This document shows, piece after piece, positions 7,759 to 10,451 of a stretch of 10,451 bases of DNA. The notes beneath the pieces are model-generated. The model did not search any database and was not told the origin of the DNA. It saw only the letters and a program-made list of their open reading frames with translations. Position 1 is the first letter of the stretch. Every line of letters starts with the position of its first letter. A program made the translations under genes and the position numbers. Source of the DNA: UBA5209 sp964625015 (lineage in GTDB: Bacteria > Patescibacteriota > Dojkabacteria > SC72); the NCBI GenBank assembly GCA_964625015.1, contig CAZUZI010000030.1, positions 1 to 10,451 of the forward strand. The letters run 5' to 3'.

Positions 7759-8480
7759 CCTTCTGCTTTTCTCAGTATTATTTCAAGATTGTCGGCTGCC
7801 TCAACATCCTTTGATTTTAGTGCATGGGTGTAAAGATTTAACGTTGTAGATGTCTGAGCATGACCCAGACGGTTTGATACTGTCCTGACATCCGTACCCG
7901 CTGCTATGAGCAGTGAAGCATTTGTATGCCTTAGGGAATGAAGTGTTACATGACGTAGCTTATTAGCTTTGAGGAAGTCAGAGAACCATGCAGTCAATGT
8001 ATCAGGGTGTATCGGTTCACCGTTCCATTTAGTGAACAGCTTGTTATGTTCCTCCCATTTGTCACCGAGGGATTTTTTCATGTCATCCTGCCAGCACTTG
8101 TATTCAGCAAGCATATTGACCGCAAATTCATTTAGCGTCATCATACGCCTTCCTGCCTGTGTCTTCGGGTCTTTATCACGAGTTATCTTTTTACCGATAT
8201 ATTCGGATGAACGTGAGACACGTAGCGATTTATCATTGAAATCAATGTCCTCCCACTCAAGACCACATACCTCACCACGGCGGAGACCGGTAAATAGTAT
8301 CAGCTTTATCATGACCTTGAACTGCTCATTACCGTTACCCTCAAGGATCGTAATCAATTTTTTGGCTTCATGCTCGTCATAGCAGTCGATTTCCTTATGC
8401 GGAACCCGGGGAGGATTAGCCCTCTCAGCTACATTGTTTTTGATAAGCTGCCAGCGTATAGCGGTATTGAGTATTATAGA
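7752..8480 (-). pseudogene. Tyrosine recombinase (Tn916-like integrase), N-terminally truncated
   Basis: The catalytic half of a phage/ICE-type tyrosine recombinase is intact. Numbered from a TTG at 8357, one sees Arg26 in FTGLRRGE, Lys65 in the DPKTQAG hairpin, His140 and Arg143 in LHSLRHTNASLL, His166 in RLGHAQ and the nucleophile Tyr176 in LNLYTHAL. Upstream in frame, the end of the core-binding domain is still recognisable (ILNTAIRWQLIKNNVAERA) back to about 8480. There the homology stops and repeat copy B begins; an in-frame TGA follows at 8522-8520. About 130-150 residues of the usual 380-400 are missing (arm-binding and most of the core-binding domain), and no good start codon with ribosome site is present. 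A TTG-initiated catalytic fragment is possible but unlikely to integrate DNA on its own. Confidence 0.85.
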
Positions 8481-8481
8481 T

Positions 8482-8567
8482 ATAGTTATAAACCAAAATT
8501 CGGGGCATTTGTTGTTATTTCAAGGTTTTTTCAATCCAGATGTAATTTAGACCCAATTTAGACAAAA
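8482..8567 (-). repeat. Dispersed repeat, degenerate copy B
   Basis: It shares with copies A and C, in the same order, ATAGTTATAAAyCAAAA, TTGTTGkTTATT, a T6 run and two AATTTAG units (8544-8550 and 8555-8561). A GC hairpin and CCCCTCAT follow, as CCCCTCAT does in copy C. Its inner edge coincides with the point where the integrase gene is cut, so insertion or recombination involving this repeat probably truncated the gene. Confidence 0.55.
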
Positions 8568-8585
8568 ATAGCATATGTTTATGTC

Positions 8586-8612
8586 GGAGAAGCGGCATTG
8601 AACCGCTTCCCC
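8586..8612. terminator. GC-rich hairpin downstream of the chimeric gene
   Basis: GAAGCGG at 8589-8595 pairs with CCGCTTC at 8603-8609 around a 7-nt loop, with two more G-C pairs outside a mismatch. It lies 20 bp beyond the 8633 stop on the minus strand. The U-run is weak on both sides, so it may be a terminator or part of repeat B. Confidence 0.45.
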
Positions 8613-8632
8613 CTCATCAAATATTTCATATG

Positions 8633-9232
8633 TTATAGGACTTTTCGGATTCCGTTTACTACAGAATCTTTGTTCGGTTTATCTGGATGAAAAACACCTG
8701 TTTCTTTGAGGTAACGGATTACTTCGTCGTAGTCAACTAATGTCTTTCTTCCGATATGAACTGAAGGTATCTTACCTTGCTTTATTAATATTCTTAGTGA
8801 ATATATACAGATGATTATAGGAGTAAGCCACTTCTCGTAATCCTTAATCAAGTTTGGGTATGGCTGCAATACCTTTTTACTCTGATTGAGCCGGGTAAAA
8901 GCAAAGAACAGATTCAACGCTCCGGGGATAAACACATACCAGTCCCACAAAAAGCCGACAATTATCTGCAATCCCGCGATTATAAACCAGATGATAGCCG
9001 ATGTCTTCTCACGCTGTGATATTGTTTTAAGTACTGTTTCTACTGAGTGTTCGCCGGATGAGGTTGAATCGTTCGTTAGAGCACAGCCGCAGTGAACACA
9101 TATCACAGCTTTTCCGTTAACCTCCTTACCGCAGTTGTCGCAATACTTGTTTCCGCTACCACTCTTTACTCCTCATTTGACACAAAACGGCTGTCCAACT
9201 TTGAGTTCATATCCACAACTCCTGCAATACAT
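8633..9232 (-). pseudogene. Zinc-ribbon membrane protein fused to an excisionase tail, with an internal TGA
   Basis: From the ATG at 9232 (AAAGGAG 5 nt upstream) the frame runs 199 codons but has TGA as codon 20 (9175-9173). The context CVK-stop-G and the other pairs C3/C6, C31/C34 and C45/C48 show that this codon should be the fourth zinc-ligand cysteine; TGC or TGT to TGA is one base. Residues 64-142 (TISQREKTSAIIW, then two or three hydrophobic segments at about 78-96, 97-113 and 136-144) match a common clostridial zinc-ribbon, multi-pass membrane family. After about residue 143 that family's last helix is replaced by SLRILIKQGKIPSVHIGRK and LVDYDEVIRYL, the C-terminal half of a Tn916-type excisionase. 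A deletion apparently joined the two genes in frame. A GTG at 9106 could start a shorter product, but no ribosome site supports it. Excisionase genes normally precede integrase genes, as this fragment does. Confidence 0.75.
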
Positions 9233-9306
9233 AAATTCTCCTTTATAAAATTAATAGGTTTTCATGTTGATAATTACTGTTTAAAGTGAGGTTTACGTTT
9301 ACTGCC

Positions 9307-9335
9307 ATAATATCACAATTAATGCTTATTATCAA
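9307..9335 (-). promoter_or_regulatory. Promoter of the zinc-ribbon pseudogene
   Basis: TTGATA (9335-9330) and TATTAT (9312-9307) on the minus strand are 17 bp apart. This promoter is divergent from that of the XRE gene, and a TAATGCT repeat falls inside its spacer. Confidence 0.55.
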
Positions 9336-9357
9336 TATATAATGCTAACAATGCATT
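9320..9357. promoter_or_regulatory. Putative XRE operator repeats
   Basis: TAATGCT occurs at 9320-9326 and again at 9340-9346, exactly 20 bp (two helical turns) apart, and a related AATGCATT palindrome sits at 9350-9357. All lie between the two divergent promoters, where a regulator made by the adjacent XRE gene could repress both. That role is inferred from position only. Confidence 0.45.
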
Positions 9358-9384
9358 CATAAATCCGCCTTGAAAATGTATAAT
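9356..9384 (+). promoter_or_regulatory. Promoter of the XRE gene
   Basis: A perfect TATAAT at 9379-9384 with a weak TTCATA 17 bp upstream at 9356-9361. Transcription should begin near 9391, leaving a leader of only about 15 nt. Confidence 0.6.
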
Positions 9385-9398
9385 TACTAAAAAGGCGG
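9365..9398 (+). other. Inverted repeat including the XRE ribosome site
   Basis: CCGCCTT (9365-9371) is complementary to AAGGCGG (9392-9398), which contains the ribosome-binding site of the XRE gene. If transcription starts further upstream than the TATAAT predicts, the site would be hidden in a hairpin. From the predicted start the left arm is not transcribed. Confidence 0.4.
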
Positions 9399-9405
9399 TG
9401 ATGAT

Positions 9406-9744
9406 ATGGCAGATGAAATAAACTATACAAGGCTCGGTGAGAAAATCCGTGCTGCAAGGGCACATAAGGGTTTAACACAGGAGCAGCTTGCTGAAATCTG
9501 TCAACTTTCTACCGCTCATATTGGACATATAGAACGTGGTACACGGATTCTCTCACTTGATACTGTTTACAGGGTATCAACCTCTCTCGGCGTCAGCTTC
9601 GATTATCTATTGCTGGATTCACTTCCTTCAAATAAGTACAGCCTTACGGCTATTGAAAACATACTATCCCGGAGTGACGAGGAAAAAGCTAAACGGTACA
9701 TTACTGTAATCAAAGCCATCGCAGAAAAAATCGATGAAATCTGA
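9406..9744 (+). CDS. XRE-family helix-turn-helix transcriptional regulator
   Basis: A 112-aa cytoplasmic DNA-binding protein. Residues 10-68 form a standard Cro/CI helix-turn-helix (IRAARAHKGLTQEQLAEICQ, then STAHIGHIERGTR, then LDTVYRVSTSLGVSFDYLL). The C-terminal 40 residues are helical and probably dimerise. AAGGCGG 7 nt before the ATG sets the start. It is the only plus-strand gene of the region. It is transcribed away from the zinc-ribbon/excisionase pseudogene and shares with it an intergenic stretch carrying TAATGCT repeats, the arrangement of a self-regulating repressor of an integrative element. Its 3' end converges on the DUF6809-like gene with only two bases between the stop codons. 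It appears intact. Confidence 0.9.
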   Translation: MADEINYTRLGEKIRAARAHKGLTQEQLAEICQLSTAHIGHIERGTRILSLDTVYRVSTSLGVSFDYLLLDSLPSNKYSLTAIENILSRSDEEKAKRYITVIKAIAEKIDEI

Positions 9745-9765
9745 CCTTATGCAGACCTCATCGAT
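9730..9765 (-). terminator. Hairpin spanning both convergent stop codons
   Basis: ATCGATGA (9730-9737) pairs with TCATCGAT (9758-9765), and CTG (9741-9743) with CAG (9752-9754), enclosing the two stop codons. On the minus strand the stem is followed by a T6 run, so it suits termination of the 9747-10013 gene inside the XRE coding end. It has no T-run in the plus direction. Confidence 0.65.
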
Positions 9766-10013
9766 TCAATGATTATTATAATTGCTATGCTTAATGCTTT
9801 AGTGAATATTTCCTTCTCGACAATCTGATCAATTTCATCACATGCTTGCTGATAGTCGGCGAAGTACTTATATTCTTCAGGCGTCAGGCACTCCGACATT
9901 TTGTTCACACTATTTTCCATCTTCCGCATTACTTCGTTGTATCTTTCATCCACCTGAATATTCATCTTACCTTTGATATACAAGTCGTACAAATCCGATA
10001 TGACACTTTTCAT
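9747..10013 (-). CDS. Small DUF6809-like helical protein
   Basis: An 88-aa protein starting MKSVISDLYDLYIKGKM. The ATG at 10013 is preferred over one six codons earlier because GAGGAGG lies 7 nt before it. The features resemble the small clostridial family I know as DUF6809: an N-terminal LYxLYxG-like motif, a charged middle helix with a LTPEEYKYFADYQQACDE stretch, and a C-terminal hydrophobic helix (ALSIAIIIIIESM). These proteins are found near mobile-element genes; no function is established that I know of. It converges with the XRE gene, and the hairpin between them probably terminates it. No promoter is obvious in the AT-rich 60 bp upstream. It looks intact; assignment to the family is from memory of sequence style. 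Confidence 0.75.
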   Translation of the reverse strand: MKSVISDLYDLYIKGKMNIQVDERYNEVMRKMENSVNKMSECLTPEEYKYFADYQQACDEIDQIVEKEIFTKALSIAIIIIIESMRSA

Positions 10014-10093
10014 TGCTTTACCTCCTCTCATTTTGATATTAAAAACTAAACCTTGCCCTCCGATTGCCCTCCGATTTTATAAAAACGGGGAAT

Positions 10094-10116
10094 TATGACC
10101 TTTTTACCGGTCATAT
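10094..10116. repeat. Second copy of the 23-bp palindrome from the integrase stop
   Basis: TATGACC (10094-10100) and GGTCATA (10109-10115) flank a TTTTTACC loop. The 23 bases match 7735-7757 at all positions but one and in the same orientation. It lies between the DUF6809-like gene and repeat copy C and could be attR or a transplanted terminator. Confidence 0.75.
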
Positions 10117-10126
10117 AAATGGATGA

Positions 10127-10258
10127 TATTATGTTTGCTGCTCCTGACCGCCAAACAATTCCCTGAAAATAGTTATAAATCAAGATAAGAAGTTTTGTTG
10201 GTTTATTCGAGTTTTTTGCAATTTAGCAAAATCTTTTTGCAATTTAGACGCAATTAAA
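10127..10258 (-). repeat. Dispersed repeat, copy C
   Basis: A 132-bp near-copy of 36-170, including the two 14-mers (plus-strand positions 10213-10226 and 10234-10247) and the ribosome-site region. The start codon of the encoded gene is AGG instead of ATG (10143-10145), and the coding sequence is lost after about ten codons, where the 23-bp palindrome begins. Weaker similarity to copy A goes on to about 10290 (GACGG followed by CCCCTC). Confidence 0.8.
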
Positions 10259-10396
10259 GTAATGAAAAATAGAGAGACGGAAAAATTAGTCCCCTCATAT
10301 TAATAATGTCGTATACTGTCTTTTCATTGCTTTCTGCTTGAAAAAACCGGATAATATATTACTGAATCACATAAACCATTTTGTCACGATTGCCGC
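10259..10396. other. Non-coding spacer
   Basis: It contains the decayed outer part of repeat C up to about 10290, then AT-rich sequence without an open frame, promoter pair or hairpin that I can support. Confidence 0.6.
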
Positions 10397-10451
10397 TGAC
10401 CTGCCCCCCGGAAATTGAACCAGTTGCAAAGTTAGTAAAAGCGTGATAAAA
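10397..10451 (+). mobile_element. Possible end of an IS3-type element running off the window
   Basis: TGACCTGCCCCCCGGAAATT, followed by GAACCAGTT, resembles the TGA...CCCC...AATTGGAC terminal repeats of IS3-family elements, and is GC-rich against its surroundings. The orfA and the other end would be outside the window. Recognition rests on the terminal motif only. Confidence 0.4.

Larger units (their letters stand above)
7735..10116. mobile_element. Relic of a small integrative element
   Basis: The interval is bounded by two same-orientation copies of a 23-bp palindromic sequence and holds, in order, an integrase remnant, an excisionase remnant, an XRE regulator and a DUF6809-like gene. That is the usual toolkit of a small integrative element or prophage end. 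Boundaries are inferred only from the duplicated 23-mer; the integrase and excisionase are both truncated, so it cannot move by itself. Alternatively the two 23-mers are merely copies of a terminator carried by repeats. Confidence 0.4.

Noticed and set aside
7969..8382. Plus-strand open frame of 137 codons
   Set aside because: It is the antisense shadow of the integrase catalytic domain, whose conserved motifs are on the minus strand.
8370..8561. Plus-strand open frame opposite the integrase 5' region
   Set aside because: It has no ribosome site and runs antisense to clear integrase coding and to repeat B.
9173..9175. Evidence for a non-standard code reading TGA
   Set aside because: TGA ends the XRE and integrase frames where expected, so the code is standard and the codon-20 TGA is a local event.

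Overview
The window reads as a low-GC accessory island of a gut-type Firmicute, most likely a clostridial Oscillospiraceae/Lachnospiraceae relative. The reasons are an AT-rich background, strong AGGAGG-type ribosome sites, a Tn916-like tyrosine recombinase, a DUF6809-like small protein, and secreted Ig/RICIN-repeat proteins with Gram-positive signal peptides and lipoboxes. TGA is used as an ordinary stop. The taxonomic call is inference; no rRNA or housekeeping gene is present.

Left part (1-3020). An 18-codon start of an off-window gene lies at the left edge behind a 135-bp repeat (copy A). Then comes a lipoprotein gene (300-1103, minus) and the broken remains of a secreted Ig-domain protein gene (1137-3014, minus). 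That gene was cut by a 1205-bp IS630-family element (1189-2393) flanked by a TA duplication. Removing the IS and one TA restores a reading frame that ends 33 bp before the lipoprotein start. The transposase itself is broken.

Middle (3038-7600, minus). An apparently intact two-gene operon has a good promoter (TTGGCA-17-TATAAT) and a hairpin terminator. It encodes an 1151-aa secreted protein with a helical N-terminal region, a Tyr-rich linker, two Ig-like/RICIN-like pairs and a C-terminal caspase-like (CHAT-type) domain with a His/Cys pair. A 315-aa lipoprotein follows 25 bp later. It resembles the 300-1103 lipoprotein, and the second Ig domain of the large protein recurs in the pseudogene. The locus therefore looks like a tandem duplication of a 'secreted putative peptidase + lipoprotein' module: one copy is whole, while the other kept its lipoprotein but has a different and degraded effector end.

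Right part (7733-10451). This is a relic of a small integrative element. It holds a tyrosine integrase that lost its N-terminal half, a zinc-ribbon membrane protein fused in frame to the tail of an excisionase and also carrying a TGA in a cysteine codon, an XRE regulator divergent from that pseudogene with putative operators between them, and a DUF6809-like gene. A 23-bp near-identical palindrome occurs both over the integrase stop codon and at 10094-10116, and could be the attL/attR pair of this relic or a copied terminator. Repeat copies B (8482-8567) and C (10127-10258) resemble copy A. The right edge looks like the start of an IS3-type element.

Most of the window records repeated insertion and deletion. 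The most interesting coding content is the secreted CHAT-like protein with its lipoprotein partner.
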